From positions 2,604,001-2,668,000 of the forward strand of contig NZ_BLLB01000002.1 of the NCBI RefSeq assembly GCF_010723735.1: a DNA stretch of 64,000 nucleotides. Direction: 5' to 3'. Below, in pieces: positions 52,413 through 59,891 of this stretch (positions within the stretch are counted from its first letter, which is position 1; every line of letters begins with the position of its first letter). Made by a program: the position numbers and the translations under genes. Below the pieces are notes generated by a model. The model was not told the origin of the DNA. It ran no database searches and saw only the letters and a list, made by a program, of their open reading frames with translations. This stretch comes from Mycolicibacterium hippocampi. GTDB taxonomy: Bacteria; Actinomycetota; Actinomycetes; Mycobacteriales; Mycobacteriaceae.

Positions 52413-54596
52413 ATGGCCGACAAGATCGAACACAAGGTCACGTTCTGCCGGATCTGTGAGCCGCTGTGCGGCATGATCGCCACCGTCGAGGACGGTCGGC
52501 TCGTCGCGTTGCGGCCCGACAAGCGTCATCCGTTGTCTGCGGGATTCGCCTGCCAGAAGGGGATCGCCTTCACCGAGGTGGTCAACGACCCCGATCGGGT
52601 CACGGTGCCGCTGCGCCGCACAGCCGACGGGTTCGAGGAGGTCAGCTGGGACGAGGCGATGGCCGATATCGCCTCGCGGCTCTCGTCGATCCTGCGGGAG
52701 CGCGGGTCGGGTGCGGTCGGCTGGTACTTCGGGAATCCGGGGGCGTTCAGCTATTCACATGTGCTCGCCGCGTTGGCCTTCGTGAAGGGCCTCGGCAGGC
52801 GCTCGCATTTCTTCACGGCGTCGTCACAGGACACCAACAGCCGCCTGATGGCCAGCCAGCTGCTCTACGGCACGCCGACATCGGTGCCGATCCCGGACCT
52901 GCACCGCACCGACCTGCTTGTCGTGATGGGCGCCAACCCCGTGGTCTCCCACGGCAGTTTCCTGACCGCCCCGCGGATCAAGGACCTGATGCACGACATC
53001 CTCAAGCGCAACGGTCGGGTCGTGGTGGTCGATCCGCGCAGATCCGAGACCGCGTCGCAGTTCGAATGGTGCGGGATCGTCCCGGACACCGATTCCCATC
53101 TGCTGCTGTCGCTGCTGCAGGTGATGTTCGCCGAGGAACTGGTCGACACGTCCAGGCTGATGTCCTACGCCGAAGGACTCGACTGGCTCCGCTGTCTCGC
53201 GGAACCGTTCACGCCCGAGGCGACACAACCCCACACCGGCATCGATCCCGGCGCGGTTCGGGGTCTGGCGCGCGACCTCGCCACGACGCCGCGCGCGGCG
53301 ATCTACGGACGGTTGGGAACCTGTGCGGGCAGGTACGGGACCCTGACGTCGTATCTGATCGACGTGGTGAACCTCGTCGCCGGCAACCTCGACGTCGCAG
53401 GCGGATCGGTGTTCGGAAGCCTGGATCTGCCCGGGCAACGCTGGGTGAACATGGCGTTGGGTGCGGTACTGCGGCGCACCTACCGGCGCAGGCGTTCTCG
53501 CATCGGCGGGTTCCCGTCGCTGATCGGTTCGGAGCCGGCGGCGTTGATGGCCAAGGAGGTCTGCACCCCGGGTGAGCGCCAGATGCGAGCGCTGTTCATC
53601 AGCGCAGGCAATCCGGTTCTGTCGGTCCCCAACGGCAACGAATTGGAATCGGCACTGGGGTCGCTGGAACTGTCTGTGGCACTGGACTTCTACCTGACGG
53701 AGACGACGTCACAGTGCGACTACATCCTGCCCGTGACGACCATGTACGAACGGGACGACTTCCCGTTGACGTTTCAGGCGTTTCAGGCCACGCCGTTTCG
53801 CCAGGCGACCGAAGCCGTGGTGGCGCCGATCGGGCAGGCCCGTCCCGAGTGGGTGATCGTCGGCGAGTTGATGCGGCGGCTGTCGGGCCGGGTGACCGCG
53901 TTCAAGGTGCTGTCGGCCACGGGCAGGCTGCTCACACGGGTGGGGTTGCAGGCCTCACCCCGACTGCTGGCCGACGGCATCATCAGATCGACCGCCGGCG
54001 GGAACCTGTTCGGGCTGCGCCGCGGCGGCCTGACCTTCGCTCGCCTGACCGATCGTCACCCACACGGGAGCGTGATCGCCCCGAACCTGAGCACCGGCGT
54101 GCTGAAGAAGAGCATCAGCTACCCACGCGGCCGAATCCGCCTGGTACACGACGAGATCGCCGAACAGGTCGCGATGTTGTCGCGCAACCACCATCCCGAC
54201 GGCTACCCGCTGCGGATGATCGGTATGCGGGAACCGCGATCGGAGAACTCCTGGATGCACAACTCGCCGTTGCTGATGCGCGGAGAGCGCACCCATCACG
54301 GGCTGATGCACGTCGACGACGCCGCGGAAATGAACATCGGCGACGGCGACGAGGTCCGGGTCAGCTCGCCGTTCGGACAGATCACGGTTCCGGTCGCCGT
54401 GACGAAGGACATCGTGCCGGGGGTCATCGCGGTGCCCCACGGTTGGGGCCACAAGGGAACCGGCGGCTGGCGCCTGGCCAACCGGGCCGGAGGCGCGAAT
54501 GTCAACCAGCTGACCTCCAGCGACCCGGCCGACGTCGAGTCCCTGTCGGGAATGGCGTGGCTGACCGGCGTGCCGGTACGCATCGACACCTTGTGA
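52413..54596 (+). CDS. Molybdopterin-dependent oxidoreductase with N-terminal [4Fe-4S] motif
   Basis: 727 residues of the DMSO-reductase/formate-dehydrogenase superfamily. Cluster cysteines C12, C15, C19 and C47 (FCRICEPLCG, GFACQKG). Molybdopterin-binding blocks include VVMGANPVVSHGSF, VVVDPRRSETA, FISAGNPVLSVPNG and the C-terminal dinucleotide domain HNSPLLMRGERTHHGL to GWGHKGTGGW. No twin-arginine signal is seen, so it is cytoplasmic. It resembles the Rv0197/BisC-like mycobacterial proteins. It could hydroxylate or reduce a pathway intermediate. ATG 52413 has AAGGGG upstream. A perfect 21-bp hairpin follows. Confidence 0.88.
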   Translation: MADKIEHKVTFCRICEPLCGMIATVEDGRLVALRPDKRHPLSAGFACQKGIAFTEVVNDPDRVTVPLRRTADGFEEVSWDEAMADIASRLSSILRERGSGAVGWYFGNPGAFSYSHVLAALAFVKGLGRRSHFFTASSQDTNSRLMASQLLYGTPTSVPIPDLHRTDLLVVMGANPVVSHGSFLTAPRIKDLMHDILKRNGRVVVVDPRRSETASQFEWCGIVPDTDSHLLLSLLQVMFAEELVDTSRLMSYAEGLDWLRCLAEPFTPEATQPHTGIDPGAVRGLARDLATTPRAAIYGRLGTCAGRYGTLTSYLIDVVNLVAGNLDVAGGSVFGSLDLPGQRWVNMALGAVLRRTYRRRRSRIGGFPSLIGSEPAALMAKEVCTPGERQMRALFISAGNPVLSVPNGNELESALGSLELSVALDFYLTETTSQCDYILPVTTMYERDDFPLTFQAFQATPFRQATEAVVAPIGQARPEWVIVGELMRRLSGRVTAFKVLSATGRLLTRVGLQASPRLLADGIIRSTAGGNLFGLRRGGLTFARLTDRHPHGSVIAPNLSTGVLKKSISYPRGRIRLVHDEIAEQVAMLSRNHHPDGYPLRMIGMREPRSENSWMHNSPLLMRGERTHHGLMHVDDAAEMNIGDGDEVRVSSPFGQITVPVAVTKDIVPGVIAVPHGWGHKGTGGWRLANRAGGANVNQLTSSDPADVESLSGMAWLTGVPVRIDTL

Positions 54597-54601
54597 CTCC
54601 C

Positions 54602-54662
54602 GCCGGAACGGTATTCCAGCAGAGGCTCACTCGCATTTTGGCTGCTGGAATACCGTTCCGGC
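54602..54662. terminator. Perfect 21-bp hairpin, intergenic palindromic repeat copy 2
   Basis: Arms at 54602-54622 and 54642-54662 are exact reverse complements, with a 19-base loop. The arm starts GCCGGAACGGTATTCC, the same 16 bases found in the hairpin at 40093-40155. It lies between the stops of the convergent oxidoreductase and CoA-transferase genes. Confidence 0.85.
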
Positions 54663-54671
54663 AGCGGGGCG

Positions 54672-55910
54672 TCAGGCGATGGCGCCGCTGTCCTTGAGCG
54701 CTTCGATGCGGTCCCAGTCCAGGCCGAGTTCCATCAGCACGATCTCGGTGTGCTCGGAAGCCTGCGGCGCGCGGGTGGTCTCCAACGGCTCGTGATTGAA
54801 CTGAACCGGCCCCCGTACCACCTTGAACGGCTTGCCGCCGTCGCCGGCCTCCACCTCGACGATCATGTCGTTGGCGATGGCCTGCTCGTCGGTGCCGAGG
54901 TCGACCAGGCTCTGGAACGGCGCCCACTGGCCCTTCATGGTCTTGAGGTGCTCGCGCCAGTAGTCGAACGGCTTGCTGCGGATCGAGTCGGCGATCATCT
55001 CCGCTGCGGCCCCGGCATTCTCGATGAGGGGCAGGACGTCGGAGAAACGCGGGTCGTCGGCCAGTTCGGCTAGGCCGAGATGGGTGAACGCATCGCGGAT
55101 GTACCCGGTGGGGCTGACGATGCACAGGTTGATGGTGCCGCCGTCGGAGGTCAGGTAGTTGCCCAGGAACGGATTGACCGTCGGGCCCACCGAGTCGGGC
55201 ATCAGCGAGCGCATGGTCTCGCCGGACTCCATGCCCTGTGTCACGCTTGCGCCCGCTGCCCACCACGCGGTGCTCAACAGCGACACGTCGATCTCCGCGG
55301 TCTCGCCGGTACGTTCGCGGTGGAACAGTGCCGCCGCGATTCCGCCGGCGATGTTCATCCCGCCGATCGAGTCCCCGAACGCCGGGATGCCCTGCGACAG
55401 AGCGCCTCCGATCTCCTCGGGAGTCAGTGCGTGGCCCACTCCGCTGCGGGTCCAGAACGCGGTGCCGTCGAACCCGCCGACCGTGCGCTCGGGACCCTTG
55501 TCGCCGTAGGCGCTTCCGCGTGCATAGATGATGTCGGGATTCACCGCACGGATGTGCTCGACATCGAACTTGTTCTTCTGCCGGGCCTGCGGCATGTAGT
55601 TGGTGAGGAAGACGTCGGCGGTCCGGGCGATCTCGTAGAGCACCTCCTGACCGTCGGGCGTGGAGATGTCGATGCCGACGCTTCGCTTGCCGCGGTTGGG
55701 GTGCTCGATCAGCGGATGGCGGTTGGGGTCCATCTGGAAGCCGCCCATGTTGATGAACCCGCGTTGGGTGTCGCCCCGCACCGGATGCTCGACCTTGATC
55801 ACATCGGCGCCCCAGTCGGCGAGGATCGCGCCGGCAGCCGGGACGAAGGTGAACTGAGCTACCTCGAGGACACGAACGCCCTCCATGACCTTGATCAAGT
55901 CGATCCCCAT
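54672..55910 (-). CDS. Family III CoA-transferase (CaiB/BaiF type)
   Basis: 412 residues. GVRVLEVAQFTFVPAAGAIL, DWGADVIKVEHPVRGD, ARGSAYGDKGPERTVGGFDG and the catalytic aspartate in GGFDGTAFWTRSG mark the family. It transfers CoA between acids, probably to activate a pathway acid at the cost of another thioester. ATG 55910. The promoter is shared with a divergent aldehyde dehydrogenase and holds a 17-bp palindrome (55964-55980), so acid formation and activation may be co-regulated. Confidence 0.9.
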   Translation of the reverse strand: MGIDLIKVMEGVRVLEVAQFTFVPAAGAILADWGADVIKVEHPVRGDTQRGFINMGGFQMDPNRHPLIEHPNRGKRSVGIDISTPDGQEVLYEIARTADVFLTNYMPQARQKNKFDVEHIRAVNPDIIYARGSAYGDKGPERTVGGFDGTAFWTRSGVGHALTPEEIGGALSQGIPAFGDSIGGMNIAGGIAAALFHRERTGETAEIDVSLLSTAWWAAGASVTQGMESGETMRSLMPDSVGPTVNPFLGNYLTSDGGTINLCIVSPTGYIRDAFTHLGLAELADDPRFSDVLPLIENAGAAAEMIADSIRSKPFDYWREHLKTMKGQWAPFQSLVDLGTDEQAIANDMIVEVEAGDGGKPFKVVRGPVQFNHEPLETTRAPQASEHTEIVLMELGLDWDRIEALKDSGAIA

Positions 55911-55963
55911 CCTGACGTCGCTGTCGCACGGCTTTCAGGAAGCGAGTCTAGCGGAGTCGAGAT

Positions 55964-55980
55964 ACTGTAATCTTTACCGT
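55964..55980. promoter_or_regulatory. 17-bp palindromic operator, site 5
   Basis: ACTGTAATCTTTACCGT, one mismatch to ACTGTAAnnnTTACAGT. It lies 53 bases upstream of the CoA-transferase start (55910) and 32 bases upstream of the aldehyde dehydrogenase start (56013). Confidence 0.78.
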
Positions 55981-56012
55981 TGAACATCCGAGAAAGCCGC
56001 CCGGAGGTGCAG

Positions 56013-57554
56013 GTGAGCGACGGCGTCATGGAACGTGCTGAGACCAGCGTCGAGGTGGGCGTGCGTGCGGGGCGGCGGGCCGAGCGCAGGATGCTCATCG
56101 CGGGCGACCTCGTCGCGGCCGCCTCCGGTGCTGAGTTCGACAACGTCAGCCCGGCCACCGGGGACCTGCTGGGCTCCACAGCCGCGGCCGGCGCACCCGA
56201 CATGGACCGGGCGATCGGCGCGGCACGCAAGGCGTTCGACACCGGCGATTGGTCGACCAACAGATCACTGCGCCGGCGGTGCCTCGAACAGCTACAGGGC
56301 GCACTGGAGGCCGAGAAGGAGCACCTACGGGACGAACTCGTCGCCGAGGTGGGTTGCCCGGTGATGACGACTCAGACGGCGCAGCTGGACTGGCCGCTGG
56401 CCGAGGCGCTGCGCTATCCCACGCAGCTGATCGACGAGTTCGAATGGGAACGGACCCTCGACGGCGGCGGCCTGTTCGGCGACCGCAACGTGCGCACCGT
56501 GGTCAAGGAGGCGGCGGGCGTCGTCGCCGCGGTGACCCCGTCGAACTTCCCGATCGAGGTCATCCTCAACAAGCTCGGACCTGCGCTCGCGGCCGGTAAC
56601 ACCGTCGTCCTCAAGCCCGACCCCAACACCCCGTGGAACGCCACCCGGCTCGGCAGGCTCGTCGCCGAGCACACCGACATCCCACCCGGGGTGCTCAACG
56701 TCGTCACCACACCGTCCAACGATGTCGCCGGCATGCTGGGCACCGATCCCCGCGTCGACCTGGTGTCTTTCACCGGTTCGACCGCGGTCGGCAGGCTGCT
56801 GATGCGCCAGGGCGCCGACACGATGAAGCGGATGTTCCTGGAGCTCGGCGGCAAGTCCGCCGCGATCGTGCTCGACGATGCCAACCCCGCGGTGATCGTC
56901 CCGACCGCGGTGGGCGTGTGCGTGCACGCCGGCCAGGCCTGCGCGGCTACCAGCCGAATGCTGATCCACCGGTCGCTGTACGACCAGGCGGTCGCCGACA
57001 TCACCGCGGCGTATCAGTCTGTCCCTGTAGGTGATCCGGCCGACCCCGGGACGCTCGTCGGGCCGGTGATCAGTGCCGCGCAACAGGACCGCGTGCTGTC
57101 CGCGATCGAGGGCGCGCGGCGCGACGGCGCCCAGATCACCGTCGGTGGAGGACCCGCGGGCGGCCTACCCGCCCATCTGGCCGGCGGGCACTTCGTCGCC
57201 CCGACGGTCATCGTCGGCGTCGACAACGGTGCCGCCATCGCTCAGCAGGAGATCTTCGGGCCGGTCCTCGTCCTGTTGCCGTTCGATGACGACGACGACG
57301 CTGTGCGCATCGCCAACGACAGCATGTTCGGACTGGCAGGCGCGGTGATGTCGCGGTCGGCCGAACGCGGGATGGCGATCGCGCGGCGTGTCCGCACCGG
57401 CTCGTTCGGCGTCAACGGCGGGATGTTCTACGGCGCCGACGCACCGTTCGGGGGCTACAAGAGCAGCGGTGTCGGCCGGCAGTGCGGCATCGAGGGCTTC
57501 GCGCAGTATCTCGAGACCAAGACCATCGCCCGCCGGGTGCGTCGGCAGAGCTGA
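56013..57554 (+). CDS. NAD(P)-dependent aldehyde dehydrogenase
   Basis: 513-residue ALDH oxidising an aldehyde to an acid. Catalytic C310 in HAGQACAATSR, general base E277 in LELGGKSA, cofactor motif FTGSTAVGR, substrate/cofactor segment TPSNFPIEV and the C-terminal PFGGYKSSGVGR. GTG 56013 has GGAGG five bases upstream; a TTG at 55980 would lie on the operator and is unlikely. Faces the P450 gene at its 3' end across a hairpin. Confidence 0.92.
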   Translation: MSDGVMERAETSVEVGVRAGRRAERRMLIAGDLVAAASGAEFDNVSPATGDLLGSTAAAGAPDMDRAIGAARKAFDTGDWSTNRSLRRRCLEQLQGALEAEKEHLRDELVAEVGCPVMTTQTAQLDWPLAEALRYPTQLIDEFEWERTLDGGGLFGDRNVRTVVKEAAGVVAAVTPSNFPIEVILNKLGPALAAGNTVVLKPDPNTPWNATRLGRLVAEHTDIPPGVLNVVTTPSNDVAGMLGTDPRVDLVSFTGSTAVGRLLMRQGADTMKRMFLELGGKSAAIVLDDANPAVIVPTAVGVCVHAGQACAATSRMLIHRSLYDQAVADITAAYQSVPVGDPADPGTLVGPVISAAQQDRVLSAIEGARRDGAQITVGGGPAGGLPAHLAGGHFVAPTVIVGVDNGAAIAQQEIFGPVLVLLPFDDDDDAVRIANDSMFGLAGAVMSRSAERGMAIARRVRTGSFGVNGGMFYGADAPFGGYKSSGVGRQCGIEGFAQYLETKTIARRVRRQS

Positions 57555-57572
57555 CCCGCCAGCGTGAAGCCA

Positions 57573-57602
57573 TGGCTGTGGTCGGCCCGCAAACCACAGC
57601 CA
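57573..57602. terminator. Hairpin terminator between convergent genes
   Basis: TGGCTGTGGT (57573-57582) pairs perfectly with ACCACAGCCA (57593-57602) around a 10-base loop, followed by GGAATTCTATTT. It separates the aldehyde dehydrogenase stop from the P450 stop. Confidence 0.7.
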
Positions 57603-57608
57603 GGAATT

Positions 57609-58820
57609 CTATTTCGCGGCGGATGGGGTGAAGGTCACCGGCAACGCCGTCGGTGACCGGAACGGCTGACCATGGATGTGCGGGTCGCCGTCGAGGACCA
57701 GTTCGATGTCCGACAGCCGGTCCAACAGGCACTCGACGGCGACCCGGGTTTCCATCCGCGCCAGGTGCAGACCCATACACGTGTGCTCGCCCGCGGCGAA
57801 AGAGAGGTGCGGCAGCCGTTTACGGAAGATGTCGAACTCCTCGCAGCGTTCCCAGCGCTGCGCGTCGCGGTTGGCCGAACCGATGCAGACGTCGATCACC
57901 GAACCCGCCGGAATCGCCACGCCCTCGACCTCGGTGTCCTCGGTGGCGAAGCGTTGCACCGTGGTCAACGGGGTCTCGTAGCGCAGACCCTCCTCGATCG
58001 CCGAGCCGATGAGGTCACGGTCGGCCACCACCGCCTCGAACTGATCGCGGTGAGTGAGCAACAGGTACAACAGGTTTCCCGACGAGCGGTAGGTGGTCTC
58101 CAGCCCGGCGGGCAGTAGCAGCCGCAGGAAAGAGAAGATGGCCTCGTCGCTGAGTTTCTCGCCGTCGATATCGGCCGACACCAGGTCGCCGATGATGTCT
58201 TCGGTCGGCGCGGAACGGCGTTTGTCGATCTGCCCGAGGAAGTAGTCCTTCAACGCCGTGGAGGCTTCGAACGCCCGCTTGTACTTGACCGTGTAGCTGA
58301 TCAATTCGACCGCACGCTTGCGGAACCAAGGCAGGTCCTCTTCGGGCAGGCCCAGCAACCTGGAGATGACGCGGGTGGGGAACTCGAAGGTGAAGTCGCG
58401 CACCAGATCGGCTTCGCCGGACTCGACGAACTCGTCGATGAGTCCGTTGACAACAGGCCGGACGATCTCGGGTTCCCAGCGCGCCAGCGATCGCGACTTG
58501 AACGCCGCCGACACCAGGTTGCGATGCTCCCAGTGCGGCTTGCCCTCCATCGCCAGGATCGTCGGGCCGATGAACAGGCCGATGGTGGAGTCGTAGATCT
58601 TCGAGTTGAACACCTTGCCGTCGCGGAACACCCGATTGACGGCATCGAACGAGACCGCGGCGTAGAGGTTCTCGGGCTTGAGCGACTCCGGCGTTTTCGA
58701 CCAGTCCATGACCGAGCCGCGGAAGACGCCACCGTCGGAGCGCCGGCGCGCGAACATGGGGTAGGGGTCGCGTAGGTCGATGGGCTCGTCCATCGCGACA
58801 GCCTGTGCCGGGGTTTCCAC
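57609..58820 (-). CDS. Cytochrome P450
   Basis: 403-residue soluble class I P450, needing ferredoxin and reductase (no such gene seen nearby). Heme loop FAAGEHTCMG with C348, ExxR at 277-280 (EEGLRYE), oxygen-activation helix PAGLETTYRS (A238-T243). The GTG at 58820 has GGAGG six bases upstream. Mycobacterial P450s in such settings hydroxylate terpenoid, steroid or alkyl side chains. A perfect-armed 17-bp palindrome 42 bases upstream ties it to the putative TetR regulon. Confidence 0.92.
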   Translation of the reverse strand: METPAQAVAMDEPIDLRDPYPMFARRRSDGGVFRGSVMDWSKTPESLKPENLYAAVSFDAVNRVFRDGKVFNSKIYDSTIGLFIGPTILAMEGKPHWEHRNLVSAAFKSRSLARWEPEIVRPVVNGLIDEFVESGEADLVRDFTFEFPTRVISRLLGLPEEDLPWFRKRAVELISYTVKYKRAFEASTALKDYFLGQIDKRRSAPTEDIIGDLVSADIDGEKLSDEAIFSFLRLLLPAGLETTYRSSGNLLYLLLTHRDQFEAVVADRDLIGSAIEEGLRYETPLTTVQRFATEDTEVEGVAIPAGSVIDVCIGSANRDAQRWERCEEFDIFRKRLPHLSFAAGEHTCMGLHLARMETRVAVECLLDRLSDIELVLDGDPHIHGQPFRSPTALPVTFTPSAAK

Positions 58821-58862
58821 GTCTGGCCTCCAGTCGGGGTTCTACAGCTTGCCCAGGCAGAT

Positions 58863-58879
58863 ACTGTAACGCTTACAGT
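58863..58879. promoter_or_regulatory. 17-bp palindromic operator, site 6
   Basis: ACTGTAACGCTTACAGT, a perfect match to ACTGTAAnnnTTACAGT, with AT on the left and AT on the right extending the palindrome (ATACTG...CAGTAT). It is 42 bases upstream of the P450 start. Confidence 0.82.
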
Positions 58880-58901
58880 ATTGCGTGTACACCCTGACCC
58901 G

Positions 58902-59675
58902 TCACAGGGTGATCGGCTCGCCCGCGGTCATGGAGCTGACGAACCCCGAGTCGATCTGCACGTCTTGTCCGTTGATCCATTGCGCGGCATCGGAGCCCAG
59001 GAAGGCGATGGCAGGCACGATGTCGTCGACAGTGCCGTGCCTGCCGTAGGTCGACCGCAGGAAGTCCAGTACGTCCTTGCCCATCGAGCGTTCGAAGTCG
59101 GGGAGGATCGGGGTCTCGACCGGCCCAGGGCTGACGGTGTTGATCCGTACGCCGTACCTGGCCAGCGCCGGGCCGGACAGGCGCTTGGCGTAGAGGATGA
59201 CTGCCTGTTTGGAGGAGGTGTAGACGGGATAGTCGGGGTCCTGGCGGTCCTGCCACCTCTGGACCGACTCCGCATCGGTGGCTTCCAGGAGTTCCGACAG
59301 TGCGTCAAGTCGTTGCTCCCAGCCGATGCCGGCGGTCGAGGCGACCGCCACCACCGCGCCGCCGCGACGCAGGCGCGGCAGCATGCTCTCGGTCATCAGT
59401 CGCATGCCGAGGTAGTTGACCGTCAGCACGTCATGGGCGGGCGCGGTGCCCGGCACCCCGGCGACGTGCGCGAGAAGGTCCCATCCGCTGCCGAGTCCTT
59501 CGGTGAGATCGTGGATGCTGCGGGCGTCGCGCAGATCGCACTGCGCGTACTCGGAAGCAGGTGTTTCAGTGGGCTTCAGGTCGACCGCCATGACGTGGTC
59601 GCCGTGCTCGTGGAAGTGTGCGGCCACCGCCGCGCCGATCCCGGATCCGGCACCGACGACGACGACCTTGCGCAT
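58902..59675 (-). CDS. Short-chain dehydrogenase, 3-alpha-hydroxysteroid-dehydrogenase-like
   Basis: 257 residues. The cofactor motif VVVGAGSGIGAAV begins at residue 4 and the short loop AQCDLRDARSIHD follows. The catalytic tyrosine and lysine are in VYTSSKQAV, and SPGPVETPIL lies at the substrate lid. The compact N-terminal half recalls the 3-alpha-HSD/carbonyl reductase group. ATG 59675 has GGTGGGT before it. Upstream in-frame codons run into a 10-bp tandem repeat and are rejected. It probably works with the P450 on alcohol-ketone steps. Confidence 0.87.
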   Translation of the reverse strand: MRKVVVVGAGSGIGAAVAAHFHEHGDHVMAVDLKPTETPASEYAQCDLRDARSIHDLTEGLGSGWDLLAHVAGVPGTAPAHDVLTVNYLGMRLMTESMLPRLRRGGAVVAVASTAGIGWEQRLDALSELLEATDAESVQRWQDRQDPDYPVYTSSKQAVILYAKRLSGPALARYGVRINTVSPGPVETPILPDFERSMGKDVLDFLRSTYGRHGTVDDIVPAIAFLGSDAAQWINGQDVQIDSGFVSSMTAGEPITL

Positions 59676-59720
59676 ACCCACCGACCTCTCGGGACACGGG
59701 CCCGCGCTGCCCGGAACGAC

Positions 59721-59790
59721 ACTGAACGACACTGAACGACACTGAACGACACTGAACGACACTGAACGACACTGAATGACACTGAATGAC
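59721..59790. repeat. 10-bp tandem repeat, seven units
   Basis: Five copies of ACTGAACGAC (59721-59770) then two of ACTGAATGAC (59771-59790), preceded by a partial unit. It lies in the divergent promoter between the SDR (start 59675) and the aldehyde dehydrogenase (start 59892), directly next to an operator-like site. The period equals about one helical turn. Confidence 0.95.
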
Positions 59791-59792
59791 CG

Positions 59793-59809
59793 ACAGTAAG
59801 GGTGACAGT
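59793..59809. promoter_or_regulatory. 17-bp palindromic operator, site 7
   Basis: ACAGTAAGGGTGACAGT, 12 of 14 defined positions of ACTGTAAnnnTTACAGT. It abuts the 10-bp tandem repeats and is 82 bases before the aldehyde dehydrogenase start. A weaker copy, ACTGTTGTCCTTACCGG, is at 59849-59865. Confidence 0.65.
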
Positions 59810-59848
59810 AATCGATTTCCGGCGACCGGACAATGTGCAGACAGTGTT

Positions 59849-59865
59849 ACTGTTGTCCTTACCGG
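59849..59865. promoter_or_regulatory. Weak second operator match
   Basis: ACTGTTGTCCTTACCGG, 10 of 14 defined positions, 26 bases before the aldehyde dehydrogenase start at 59892. Two sites before one gene would allow cooperative binding. Confidence 0.4.
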
Positions 59866-59891
59866 ATGAGCGTCTGACGGAGGAACTGCGT

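Noticed and set aside
59676..59772. Start codons for the SDR gene inside the tandem repeat
   Set aside because: The encoded SFSVVQCR repeats are just translated DNA repeats. The SDR fold begins at ATG 59675.
59721..59790. CRISPR array
   Set aside because: The repeats are 10 bp and contiguous with no spacers, and no cas genes are present; a simple tandem repeat.
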